Positions 1 to 6,170 of a stretch of 6,717 bases of DNA are shown here, in pieces. The DNA comes from an uncultured Polaribacter sp. (GTDB lineage: Bacteria > Bacteroidota > Bacteroidia > Flavobacteriales > Flavobacteriaceae): contig CALHCK010000166.1 of NCBI GenBank assembly GCA_937936695.1, positions 1 through 6,717 of the forward strand, in the 5' to 3' direction. Within the stretch, counting starts at the first letter, position 1. Every line of letters begins with the position of its first letter. A program made the translations under genes and the position numbers. Under the pieces are notes generated by a model. It had not been told where the DNA came from. It saw nothing but the letters and a program-made list of their open reading frames with translations, and searched no databases.

Positions 1-533
1 TCGTTTAATTCGGTAAGTTCTTCTTGTACTTTTTCCCAAACTTGTTCTGGCTTTTCCCAATCAAAACCAACACCTGCAACTTTTTCTTGAATTCTACTTG
101 CTTTTACAACAGCAGGCAAGCTTTTAGGTACTCCTTCTAAAACAGAATCTTTGCCCTCTTTTAGTTTTAACTGTTCCCAGTTTCGTTTTACATCTTCCTC
201 GTTGTTAACTTTTACGTTTCCGTATATATGAGGGTGTCTGTCTATTAATTTATCGCAAATAGCGTTGGCAACATCAGCAATATCAAAAGCCTTTTTTTCG
301 CTACCTATTTTAGCATAAAAAACAATGTGTAATAGTACATCTCCTAATTCCTTTTTTATTTCAGATAAATCATTGTCTAAAATAGCATCTGCCAGTTCGT
401 AGGTTTCTTCTATGGTTAAATGCCTTAAACTTTCTAGAGTTTGCTTTTTATCCCACGGACATTGCTCTCTTAGCTCGTCCATGATGTTTAATAATCTGTT
501 AAAAGCAGCTAATTGTTGTTCTCTAGAATTCAT
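1..533 (-). CDS. mazG: MazG family nucleoside triphosphate pyrophosphohydrolase, 3' part missing
   Basis: Cytoplasmic all-alpha NTP pyrophosphohydrolase that splits (d)NTPs to the monophosphate and pyrophosphate, usually seen as house-cleaning of non-canonical nucleotides or, in E. coli, as a modulator of ppGpp. I translated 177 codons from the ATG at 531-533; the frame stays open to the window edge. Full-length MazG is about 260 residues, so roughly 80 C-terminal residues lie outside. Seen: CPWDKKQTLESL (25-36), the Mg-binding pattern EExxE (42-46) with ExxD (62-65, in KELGDVLLH), RHPHIYG (99-105), and VGFDW (155-159) opening the second repeat. These match the long MazG type rather than short phage-like MazG. 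The start follows the tail of an intrinsic terminator with no Shine-Dalgarno sequence, and no separate promoter is visible. Identity is firm; the physiological substrate is unknown. Confidence 0.95.
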   Translation of the reverse strand, partial: MNSREQQLAAFNRLLNIMDELREQCPWDKKQTLESLRHLTIEETYELADAILDNDLSEIKKELGDVLLHIVFYAKIGSEKKAFDIADVANAICDKLIDRHPHIYGNVKVNNEEDVKRNWEQLKLKEGKDSVLEGVPKSLPAVVKASRIQEKVAGVGFDWEKPEQVWEKVQEELTELN

Positions 534-540
534 TTATATA

Positions 541-585
541 AAATAAAAAAGCTTTCATACTTTTTTTGGTTGGTATGAAAGCTTT
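541..585 (-). terminator. Intrinsic terminator after the DUF5606 gene, directly ahead of mazG
   Basis: The arms AAAGCTTTCATAC (548-560) and GTATGAAAGCTTT (573-585) are perfect 13-bp complements around a 12-base loop. On the minus strand the stem is followed by a T-rich tail (TTTATTTT). It lies 8 bases past the stop codon of the DUF5606 gene, which is the normal place for a terminator. The stem base is only 14 bases from the mazG ATG, so mazG transcription must either read through it or begin inside it. Confidence 0.85.
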
Positions 586-593
586 GTTGTTAA

Positions 594-1013
594 TTATTCT
601 TTTTCTGTAGCCTCTGTTTCTTCTTTAACTTCAGAAAAATTGAAACCAGCTTTTACTAATAAGTTAAACCACTGAATTACTTTTTTAATGTTAGAAGTAT
701 ATACTCTTTCTTCATCATAGTCTGGTAAAACTTCCGAGAAAAAATCAGTTAGTTTTTTAGAGCTCTCTTTATGAGAAATAGCTTCTTTACCAGCTGTTTT
801 TTTGTACATAGCAGTAAAAATATCTAATAAAGGTACATCTTCTTCGTAAGTATAAATAGCAATGTTTTCTAACAAGCTTACGTTTTGTGTTGCGTTAATA
901 GCTAAACGTTTGTTGTCTGTTAAAGATTCTGCAATAACTGCATTTTTAGATTGAGATACTACTTTAAACAAACCAGGTTTACCAGTTACGGCTATAATTT
1001 TATTAAATTCCAT
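594..1013 (-). CDS. DUF5606 family protein, conserved in Bacteroidota, function unknown
   Basis: A 139-residue, probably cytoplasmic protein with no signal peptide or membrane segment. The N-terminal part (about 1-50) has the pattern IIAVTGKPGLFKVVSQ followed by an IAESL strand, which I recognise as the DUF5606 family of Bacteroidota. The rest (about 60-125) looks helical, with FFSEVLPDYDEERVY (91-105) and IKKVIQWFNLL (109-119), and probably matches the companion domain found in these proteins; the tail is Glu-rich. The ATG at 1011-1013 is chosen because the conserved motif begins within a few residues of it. The gene starts 27 bases after the def stop and most likely shares the def transcript, ending at the terminator at 541-585. 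No biochemical function is known to me; linkage to def and ruvX suggests a housekeeping role tied to translation or growth, which is inference only. Confidence 0.85.
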   Translation of the reverse strand: MEFNKIIAVTGKPGLFKVVSQSKNAVIAESLTDNKRLAINATQNVSLLENIAIYTYEEDVPLLDIFTAMYKKTAGKEAISHKESSKKLTDFFSEVLPDYDEERVYTSNIKKVIQWFNLLVKAGFNFSEVKEETEATEKE

Positions 1014-1040
1014 GTATATATTTTTAGGTCTTTTTTTAGA

Positions 1041-1631
1041 CTATTTTCCTTTTTTTGCATTTGGGAAACGCATTCTATAATCTGCTCTAATTTTCCCTTT
1101 AGAAATGTTTTCTAACTTTTTCTTAATTAATCTCTTTTTTAATGATGATAGTTTGTCTGTAAACAAAACACCATCAATATGGTCGTACTCGTGCTGAAAA
1201 ACTCTAGCAGCCAAACCATCTAAAGTTTCTGTATGCGTATTAAAGTTTTCGTCTTGGTATTCTATTGTAATTTTTTCTTGACGAAATACATCTTCTCTTA
1301 CATCAGGTATGCTTAAACAACCTTCATTAAAAGCCCATTCATCACCAGTTTCTTCTATTATTTTAGCATTAATAAAAACTTTATTAAATTTTTCTAAGGC
1401 TTTTCTGTCTTTTTCAGATAGTTCTTCGTCTTCAGCAAACGGAGAAGCATCAATTAAAAATAAACGAATAGATTTACCTATTTGTGGTGCAGCTAATCCT
1501 ACACCAGATGCGTTATACATTGTTTCTCTCATATTAGAGATTAACTTTTCTAAATCTGGATAATTTGCATCTATTTCTACTGCTTTTTTACGTAAAACAG
1601 GATCTCCGAATGCTACTATTGGTAAAATCAT
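1041..1631 (-). CDS. def: Peptide deformylase
   Basis: Metalloenzyme that removes the formyl group from the N-terminal methionine of new proteins, acting at the ribosome exit. All three family motifs are intact: GVGLAAPQ (43-50), EGCLSIP (103-109, metal ligand Cys105) and QHEYDH (146-151, ligands His147 and His151 with catalytic Glu148). Length is 196 residues, normal for the family. An acidic insertion at about 62-82 (AEDEELSEKDRK) between the first two motifs and a basic C-terminal tail (from about 164) are, as far as I recall, usual in Bacteroidota deformylases. The ATG at 1629-1631 gives the standard MILPIVAFGDPVLR opening. A -7 promoter core lies about 20 bases upstream, and the DUF5606 gene follows after 27 bases, so the two form a probable operon. 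Identification is secure. Confidence 0.97.
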   Translation of the reverse strand: MILPIVAFGDPVLRKKAVEIDANYPDLEKLISNMRETMYNASGVGLAAPQIGKSIRLFLIDASPFAEDEELSEKDRKALEKFNKVFINAKIIEETGDEWAFNEGCLSIPDVREDVFRQEKITIEYQDENFNTHTETLDGLAARVFQHEYDHIDGVLFTDKLSSLKKRLIKKKLENISKGKIRADYRMRFPNAKKGK

Positions 1632-1651
1632 TTATTAAATTTTAAGCGGTG

Positions 1652-1659
1652 CAAAAATA
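1652..1659 (-). promoter_or_regulatory. Promoter -7 element for def
   Basis: On the minus strand the bases read TATTTTTG, an exact match to the Bacteroidota sigma-A element TAnnTTTG, in the 51-base gap between ruvX and def. It would place the transcript start roughly 10-15 bases ahead of the def ATG. The upstream TTTG box is poor: the nearest TTG (complement of 1675-1677) is only 15 bases away, shorter than the usual 19 or so. It could let def and the DUF5606 gene be transcribed apart from ruvX. Confidence 0.55.
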
Positions 1660-1682
1660 CAAAGTTTAGTACTTCAATAAAA

Positions 1683-2093
1683 TTATTTGCTATATAAATA
1701 CGACTGTAAAATAATTGTGGCACTAATTTCATCAACCAAAGCCTTGTTTCTGCGTTGTTTTTTCTTTAAACCACTATCTATCATGGTTTGAAAAGCCATT
1801 TTAGATGTAAAGCGTTCGTCTATTCTTTGTGTGGGTATGGTGGGTATTTGTTTTTGTAATTTTGATAGAAAATCGAGTATTAAGGTTTCACTTTCGCTAT
1901 CAGAATTATTCATTTGTTTGGGTTTGCCTATTAAAAATAAATCTACTTTTTCTTTAGAAATGTATTCTTTTAAAAAAGGTAATAAATTATTGGTATCTAC
2001 GGTTGTTAAGCCAGAAGCAATTATTTGAAGTTCGTCTGTAACAGCAATTCCTGTTCTTTTTTTACCAAAATCAATAGCAAGTAATCTTCCCAA
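1683..2093 (-). CDS. ruvX: RuvX/YqgF, RNase H-fold nuclease of rRNA maturation
   Basis: A 136-residue protein of the YqgF family (RNase H fold), shown in E. coli to act in maturation of the 16S rRNA 5' end and long annotated as a putative Holliday junction resolvase. Seen: the first strand AIDFGKKRTGIAVTD (6-20, acidic Asp8), IGKPKQMNNSDS (55-66), DERFTS (92-97) and KALVDEISATIIL (117-129, acidic Asp121). Length is typical. The start is a TTG (complement of 2091-2093): no in-frame ATG lies just upstream, and MGRLLAIDFGKKRTG matches the usual family opening. A TATTTTTG promoter core lies 16 bases ahead, giving a very short leader. It is first in the minus-strand block with def 51 bases downstream, and divergent from dapD. 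Family assignment is secure; the start is slightly less so. Confidence 0.95.
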   Translation of the reverse strand: MGRLLAIDFGKKRTGIAVTDELQIIASGLTTVDTNNLLPFLKEYISKEKVDLFLIGKPKQMNNSDSESETLILDFLSKLQKQIPTIPTQRIDERFTSKMAFQTMIDSGLKKKQRRNKALVDEISATIILQSYLYSK

Positions 2094-2109
2094 AATAAAG
2101 TGTTTTATG

Positions 2110-2117
2110 CAAAAATA
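2110..2117 (-). promoter_or_regulatory. Promoter -7 element for ruvX
   Basis: The minus strand reads TATTTTTG followed by CA, the same ten bases (TATTTTTGCA) found ahead of def and an exact TAnnTTTG match. It ends 16 bases before the TTG start of ruvX, which implies a leader of about ten bases and supports that start. No convincing TTTG box is seen at the expected distance upstream. Confidence 0.55.
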
Positions 2118-2257
2118 AGTCTTAAAAAATAATTAATAGATTTTAAAAGAATATTGTTTGTAAACAGAATGGTGAATATTTTATGATAACTCTAAGATAA
2201 ATAGCAATAATTTTTTGTTTAAATACCGTATATTCGCTGCTGTTTTATGGACAAAAT

Positions 2258-2265
2258 TATATTTG
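2258..2265 (+). promoter_or_regulatory. Promoter -7 element for dapD
   Basis: TATATTTG matches TAnnTTTG exactly and is followed by CATAA, much like the ruvX element on the other strand (TATTTTTGCATAA). It ends 18 bases ahead of the dapD ATG. Upstream, TTCG at 2233-2236 with a 21-base spacer is the nearest candidate for the -33 box and is imperfect. The 190-base gap between ruvX and dapD is thus a divergent promoter region; the rest of it is AT-rich without a gene I can support. Confidence 0.6.
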
Positions 2266-2283
2266 CATAAATTAATTATTACA

Positions 2284-3099
2284 ATGAAAGAAATTAGAGA
2301 AATCATAGAGTCTGCTTGGGATAACCGAGAATTATTAAAAGAAGAAAAAACAATAAACACAATTAGAAAAGTTGTTGATTTATTAGATAAAGGAGAGCTT
2401 AGAGTAGCAGAGCCTGTAGATGGAGATTGGCAAGTGAATGAATGGGTAAAAAAAGCAGTTGTTTTATATTTCCCTATTCAGAAAATGGAAACTTTAGAGG
2501 CTGGTATTTTTGAATATCATGATAAAATGCCTTTAAAAACAGATTATGAAGCACAAGGAGTTCGTGTAGTACCAGGAGCATCTGCTCGTCAGGGATCTTA
2601 CCTTTCTGCAGGAACTATTTTAATGCCTAGTTATGTGAATATTGGTGCTTATGTAGATGCCGGAACTATGGTAGATACTTGGGCAACTGTTGGTTCTTGT
2701 GCGCAAATTGGTAAAAACGTACATTTATCTGGTGGTGTTGGTATTGGTGGTGTTTTAGAGCCTTTACAAGCTGCTCCTGTAATTATTGAAGATGGAGCTT
2801 TTTTAGGTTCTAGATGTATAGTTGTAGAAGGTGTAAGAGTTGGTAAAGAAGCTGTTTTAGGTGCTAACGTTGTATTAACAATGAGTACTAAAATTATTGA
2901 TGTTACTGGTGATGAGCCTGTAGAAACAAAAGGTGCTGTACCTGCACGTTCTGTTGTAATACCTGGTAGTTATACTAAAAAATTTCCAGCAGGAGAGTTT
3001 CAAGTACCTTGTGCATTAATTATTGGTAAAAGAAAAGAAAGTACTAATAAGAAAACATCTTTAAACGATGCTTTACGTGAGTATGACGTAGCGGTATAA
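2284..3099 (+). CDS. dapD: 2,3,4,5-tetrahydropyridine-2,6-dicarboxylate N-succinyltransferase
   Basis: Cytoplasmic, trimeric enzyme that transfers succinyl from succinyl-CoA to tetrahydrodipicolinate in the succinylase branch of meso-diaminopimelate and lysine synthesis. With the ATG at 2284 it has 271 residues, the usual family length. Seen: a helical N-terminal domain (1-90), then left-handed beta-helix hexapeptide repeats (about 100-240) containing the signature GAYVDAGTMVDTWATVG (121-137), HLSGGVGIGGVLEP (147-160) and EDGAFLGSRCIVVEG (169-183). The frame is open 23 codons further upstream to a TTG, but MKEIREIIESAW is the normal family opening and the promoter core lies inside that extension, so the longer form is rejected. 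It is monocistronic by layout: own promoter, then a strong terminator 22 bases after the stop. Its GC content is visibly higher than that of the following genes (26 of 60 bases at 2641-2700). Confidence 0.97.
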   Translation: MKEIREIIESAWDNRELLKEEKTINTIRKVVDLLDKGELRVAEPVDGDWQVNEWVKKAVVLYFPIQKMETLEAGIFEYHDKMPLKTDYEAQGVRVVPGASARQGSYLSAGTILMPSYVNIGAYVDAGTMVDTWATVGSCAQIGKNVHLSGGVGIGGVLEPLQAAPVIIEDGAFLGSRCIVVEGVRVGKEAVLGANVVLTMSTKIIDVTGDEPVETKGAVPARSVVIPGSYTKKFPAGEFQVPCALIIGKRKESTNKKTSLNDALREYDVAV

Positions 3100-3121
3100 T
3101 TTAGAGTATAAAAATAAATTT

Positions 3122-3155
3122 AAAGACCAAATATAGTTTTATATTTGGTCTTTTT
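3122..3155 (+). terminator. Intrinsic terminator after dapD
   Basis: The arms AAAGACCAAATATA (3122-3135) and TATATTTGGTCTTT (3140-3153) are perfect 14-bp complements with a 4-base loop GTTT, followed directly by more T (run 3151-3155). It begins 22 bases after the dapD stop. It separates dapD from the glycosyltransferase genes, whose first ATG is at 3182. The second arm contains TATATTTG (3140-3147), the same eight bases as the dapD promoter core. Confidence 0.9.
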
Positions 3156-3181
3156 ACTTTTAAAAGATATACTAATAACAA

Positions 3182-4300
3182 ATGAAAATAGGTTTTGATG
3201 CTAAACGAGTTTTTCACAATACAACTGGTTTAGGAAATTATAGTAGAGATTTGGTAAGTATTTTAGCATCTAAATATACTGAGAATAGTTACTATTTATA
3301 CAATACAAAACCTAAAAAAGTAGATCGATTAAAAAAATACAACAATGTTTTTGAAATTTTACCAAATTCTAAATTTTGGAAAAAATTATCATCTATATGG
3401 CGTCAAAAAGCAATTGTTCGTCAAATAGAAGAAAATGGTGTGCATATATATCATGGTTTATCTGGAGAAATACCTATCGGATTATCAAAAAAAAACATTA
3501 AATCGGTAGTAACTATTCACGATTTAATATTTGTAAGGTACCCTAACTTGTATTCTTTTTTCGATAGAAAAATTCATTTTTTAAAATTTAAATATGCCGC
3601 TAAAAATGCAGATGTTATAATTGCTATTAGCAAGCAAACTAAACAAGATATTGTTACATATTTACATATAGAACCGTCTAAAATTAAAGTTATTTACCAA
3701 GGATGTCATGCTATTTTTAAAGAAGCTTTTACAGAAGAAGAAAAAGAGGCTTTAAAAGAAAAGTATTCTTTACCCGATAAATTTATTTTAAATGTTGGTA
3801 CTATTGAAGAAAGAAAAAATGCATTAAGTATTGTTAAGTCTATTAAAAATATAGATATAAATTTAGTTATTGTAGGAAAAAAAACACCTTATTATAATAC
3901 AATAAAAGAATATATAGAGCAGAATAAGCTAGAAAATAAAGTATACTTTTTAGAAGGAATGACTTTAAAAGAGTTGGCTACTTTATACCAGAGTGCACAG
4001 GCATTTGTATACCCAAGTATTTTTGAAGGTTTTGGCATACCTATTATAGAAGCACTATACTCTAAAATACCAGTAATAACAACAAAAGAAGGGGTTTTTC
4101 CAGAAGCAGGAGGTTCTAATTCTTTATATGTTGAAGCATATGATATTGATGGTCTTAAAACAGCTATAGAAAAAGTATTGAGCGATGCCCTTTTAAGAGC
4201 AAAAATGATTGATAAAGGGTATGAATTTGTTAAGAAATTTAACGATGATGCTATAGGTGATGAGATGATGAAAGTTTATAAAAATTTGCTAAATGAATAA
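3182..4300 (+). CDS. Glycosyltransferase, GT-B fold, family 4 type
   Basis: A 372-residue soluble or membrane-attached enzyme expected to move a sugar from a nucleotide-sugar donor to a growing glycan on the cytoplasmic face. Seen: the N-terminal acceptor domain (1-180) with GFDAKRVFHNTTGLGNYSRD (4-23), whose glycine-rich loop is typical of GT4 enzymes, TIHDLIF (111-117) and IAISKQTKQDI (147-157). The C-terminal donor domain has NVGTIEERKN (204-213) and the retaining-enzyme EX7E motif FEGFGIPIIEAL (Glu282 and Glu290). There is no signal peptide. The start is the ATG giving MKIGFDAKRV; it has no Shine-Dalgarno but is preceded by ACTAATAACAA. Its stop overlaps the next gene by 8 bases. A nine-A run (3487-3495) is in frame. 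The donor and linkage are unknown; it resembles enzymes often annotated as mannosyltransferases, but that is not proof. Confidence 0.9.
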   Translation: MKIGFDAKRVFHNTTGLGNYSRDLVSILASKYTENSYYLYNTKPKKVDRLKKYNNVFEILPNSKFWKKLSSIWRQKAIVRQIEENGVHIYHGLSGEIPIGLSKKNIKSVVTIHDLIFVRYPNLYSFFDRKIHFLKFKYAAKNADVIIAISKQTKQDIVTYLHIEPSKIKVIYQGCHAIFKEAFTEEEKEALKEKYSLPDKFILNVGTIEERKNALSIVKSIKNIDINLVIVGKKTPYYNTIKEYIEQNKLENKVYFLEGMTLKELATLYQSAQAFVYPSIFEGFGIPIIEALYSKIPVITTKEGVFPEAGGSNSLYVEAYDIDGLKTAIEKVLSDALLRAKMIDKGYEFVKKFNDDAIGDEMMKVYKNLLNE

Positions 4301-5396
4301 AAAAAACACTATTTGCTTTGTAAATACTACAAAAACATGGGGTGGAGGCGAAAAGTGGCATTTTGAAATGGCTACTTATCTTCATAAAAAAGGATATAAT
4401 ATACTAGTTATAGCCTCACCAAATAGTGAGTTAAGTAAAAAACTAGCTAAAGAAAAAGTACCTCAGGAAAACATTAAAATATCTAATTTTAGTTATGTTA
4501 ATTTTTATAAAGTAAATAAAGTTATTTCTTTTTATAAAAACCATAATGTTAGCACAGTTGTTATAAATTCTTCTCAAGATATGAAATTGGGGGGGCTTGC
4601 TGCAAAGAAAGCCAATGTAAAAAGAATTATTTACAGAAGAGGTAGTGCTATTCCTATTAAAAATACTTTTATCAATCGGTTTTTCTTTAGAAAGATTTTA
4701 ACAGAAGTTTTAGCAAATTCTGAAGCAACAAAAAAAACAATCAATGCAAAAAACAATAATCTTTTTCCTGTTGAAAAAATAAAAGTTATACCTAACGGAA
4801 TAGATACGAATTTGTTTTTAAGTAAGGATTATAAACCATTATATAAGAAAGAAAAAAACGAATTTATTATAGGTAATTTAGGTCGTTTTGTTCAGCAGAA
4901 AAATCAGTATTTTTTATTGGAAGTTACAAAAGAACTTTTAAAAAGAGGTATACCTGTTAAATTGGTAATTGGCGGAAATGGTAAATTAGAAACCTCTTTA
5001 AAAACAAGTGTTCAGCATTTAAATATAGCAGATAATGTTGTTTTTACAGGTTTTGTAAAAAAACCGAAAGATTTAATGCATTCTTGCGATATTTTTGTGC
5101 TATCATCTTTATGGGAAGGCTTTGGATATGTAATTGCAGAAGCTTTTTTATGTGAAAAACCAGTAGTAGCATTTGATGTAAGTAGCAATCCAGAATTAGT
5201 TAAGGATGGTAAAAATGGTTTTTTAATTCCTTTAAACCAAGTAAATATATTCTGTGATAAAATAGCGTATTTTTACAATAATAAACAAGAAATTAGTAAA
5301 ATGGGAGTAGAAGGTAAAAAACAAATTATTAAAGAAAATGATGTACATACCGTTTCTTTAAAAGTTGAAAAATACCTTACGCAAGAACTAATATAA
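4293..5396 (+). CDS. Glycosyltransferase, GT-B fold, family 4 type, with an internal G7 tract
   Basis: A 367-residue second GT-B enzyme. Seen: FVNTTKTWGGGEKWHFEMA (9-27), the glycine-rich loop of the acceptor domain; RIIYRRGS (111-118); VIPNGID (165-171), the usual hinge into the donor domain; GRFVQQKN (197-204), IGGNGKLE (226-233) and the EX7E motif in WEGFGYVIAEAF (Glu275 and Glu283). The start ATG lies within the end of the preceding gene (shared ATGAATAA), suggesting translational coupling. The third glycosyltransferase starts 9 bases after its stop. Codons 99-101 contain seven consecutive G (4589-4595), unusual in DNA this AT-rich; the frame is open here, so the sequenced copy is the ON form if the tract slips. 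Composition is very low in GC (11 of 60 bases at 4501-4560). Function is probably surface polysaccharide assembly; donor and acceptor are unknown. Confidence 0.9.
   Translation: MNKKNTICFVNTTKTWGGGEKWHFEMATYLHKKGYNILVIASPNSELSKKLAKEKVPQENIKISNFSYVNFYKVNKVISFYKNHNVSTVVINSSQDMKLGGLAAKKANVKRIIYRRGSAIPIKNTFINRFFFRKILTEVLANSEATKKTINAKNNNLFPVEKIKVIPNGIDTNLFLSKDYKPLYKKEKNEFIIGNLGRFVQQKNQYFLLEVTKELLKRGIPVKLVIGGNGKLETSLKTSVQHLNIADNVVFTGFVKKPKDLMHSCDIFVLSSLWEGFGYVIAEAFLCEKPVVAFDVSSNPELVKDGKNGFLIPLNQVNIFCDKIAYFYNNKQEISKMGVEGKKQIIKENDVHTVSLKVEKYLTQELI
4589..4595 (+). repeat. Homopolymer run of seven G inside a glycosyltransferase gene
   Basis: TTG GGG GGG CTT encodes Leu99-Gly100-Gly101-Leu102. Adding one G would bring a TAG at 4643-4645 into frame; losing one would bring a TAA at 4618-4620 into frame. 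Either slip truncates the protein at about a third of its length. It is a candidate slipped-strand site, not a proven one. Confidence 0.9.
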
Positions 5397-5405
5397 CTAA
5401 TACAA

Positions 5406-6170
5406 ATGCAGCATAAATTATCTGTTTTAATTATTACAAAAAATGAAGAAGAACATTTAAAAGAACTTCTGAACTCTATAGATTTTGCTAATGAAATAGT
5501 TGTTGTAGATTCTTATAGTACAGATGCTACTGTTAAGGTAGCAGAAAGTTTTGGAGCAAGAGTATTGTTTAGAGAATTTGATTATCATGCAGCACAAAAG
5601 AATTGGGGATTAAAACAGTTAAAAAATGACTGGGTTTTAATAATTGATGCAGATGAAAGAGTTCCTGAAAATTTAAAAAAAGAAATAATTACTATTTTAA
5701 ATAAACAGGTAATAAAAGAAAAAGCTTTTTGGTTAAAAAGAGTTAATTACTTAATGGGTAAAAAGGTTAAGTATTCTGGGTGGCAGAATGATAAAGTCAT
5801 TCGTCTTTTTCATAAAAGTTATTGCAAGTATAATAACAAGTTGGTTCATGAAGAAATTGAAACAACAGAAGAAATAGGAACTTTAAAACATAAATTATTA
5901 CATTTTACCTATAAAAATTTTACCCTTTATTTTGCTAAATTTCAAAAGTATAGTACGCAAAAAGCAAAATTAAAAGCAAAAAAATATAAAACAATTACTT
6001 TGTTTCATTTACTAGTTAAACCAGGATTTAAATTTTTTCAGAGATTTATTCTAAAATTAGGTTTTTTAGATGGAATCATTGGGGTTGTTATAGCTTCTAT
6101 GGCTGCATTTCATGATTTTTTGGTCTATTTAAAAATATGGCGAATTAATAACGGAGAAAATTTAGAATAG
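5406..6170 (+). CDS. Glycosyltransferase family 2, WaaE/KdtX-like
   Basis: A 254-residue GT-A fold inverting enzyme. Seen: LSVLIITKNEEEHL (5-18), the nucleotide-binding first strand; EIVVVDSYSTDAT (30-42); FDYHAAQKNWGL (58-69); the metal-binding DAD in LIIDADERVP (78-87); and WQNDKVIRLFH (126-136), with VHEE (147-150) later in the domain. This set is characteristic of the group containing WaaE/KdtX, where the enterobacterial member adds a beta-1,4-glucose to heptose I of the lipopolysaccharide inner core. Whether the sugar and acceptor are the same here is unknown. The C-terminal part (about 168-215) is Lys- and aromatic-rich and is followed by a hydrophobic stretch (219-242), fitting attachment to the inner membrane. 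The ATG is preceded by AACTAATACAA, like that of the first gene in the set. It is last of the three, 9 bases behind its neighbour. Confidence 0.9.
   Translation: MQHKLSVLIITKNEEEHLKELLNSIDFANEIVVVDSYSTDATVKVAESFGARVLFREFDYHAAQKNWGLKQLKNDWVLIIDADERVPENLKKEIITILNKQVIKEKAFWLKRVNYLMGKKVKYSGWQNDKVIRLFHKSYCKYNNKLVHEEIETTEEIGTLKHKLLHFTYKNFTLYFAKFQKYSTQKAKLKAKKYKTITLFHLLVKPGFKFFQRFILKLGFLDGIIGVVIASMAAFHDFLVYLKIWRINNGENLE

Noticed and set aside
1021..1040. Hairpin between def and the DUF5606 gene
   Set aside because: Only a 4-bp GTCT/AGAC stem over a T run; too weak to call a terminator or regulatory site.
1309..1563. Open plus-strand frame antisense to def
   Set aside because: It lies wholly within def, whose three motifs are intact; the translation is low-complexity and Ser-rich with no family resemblance, and no promoter is seen.
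1831..2028. Open plus-strand frame antisense to ruvX
   Set aside because: Wholly inside ruvX on the other strand, with no recognisable motif.
2118..2257. Riboswitch or small gene in the ruvX-dapD gap
   Set aside because: The stretch is AT-rich with no stable paired elements; the dapD transcript would start after it, so it cannot be a dapD leader, and TGTTTGTAAACA (2154-2165) is too weak and isolated to call an operator.
2215..2283. N-terminal extension of dapD from an upstream TTG
   Set aside because: The 23 extra residues precede the normal family start, and the promoter core at 2258-2265 lies inside them.
3487..3495. Run of nine A in the first glycosyltransferase as a slippage switch
   Set aside because: A runs are expected in DNA this AT-rich and the codons are ordinary Lys-Lys; transcriptional slippage is possible but nothing singles it out.
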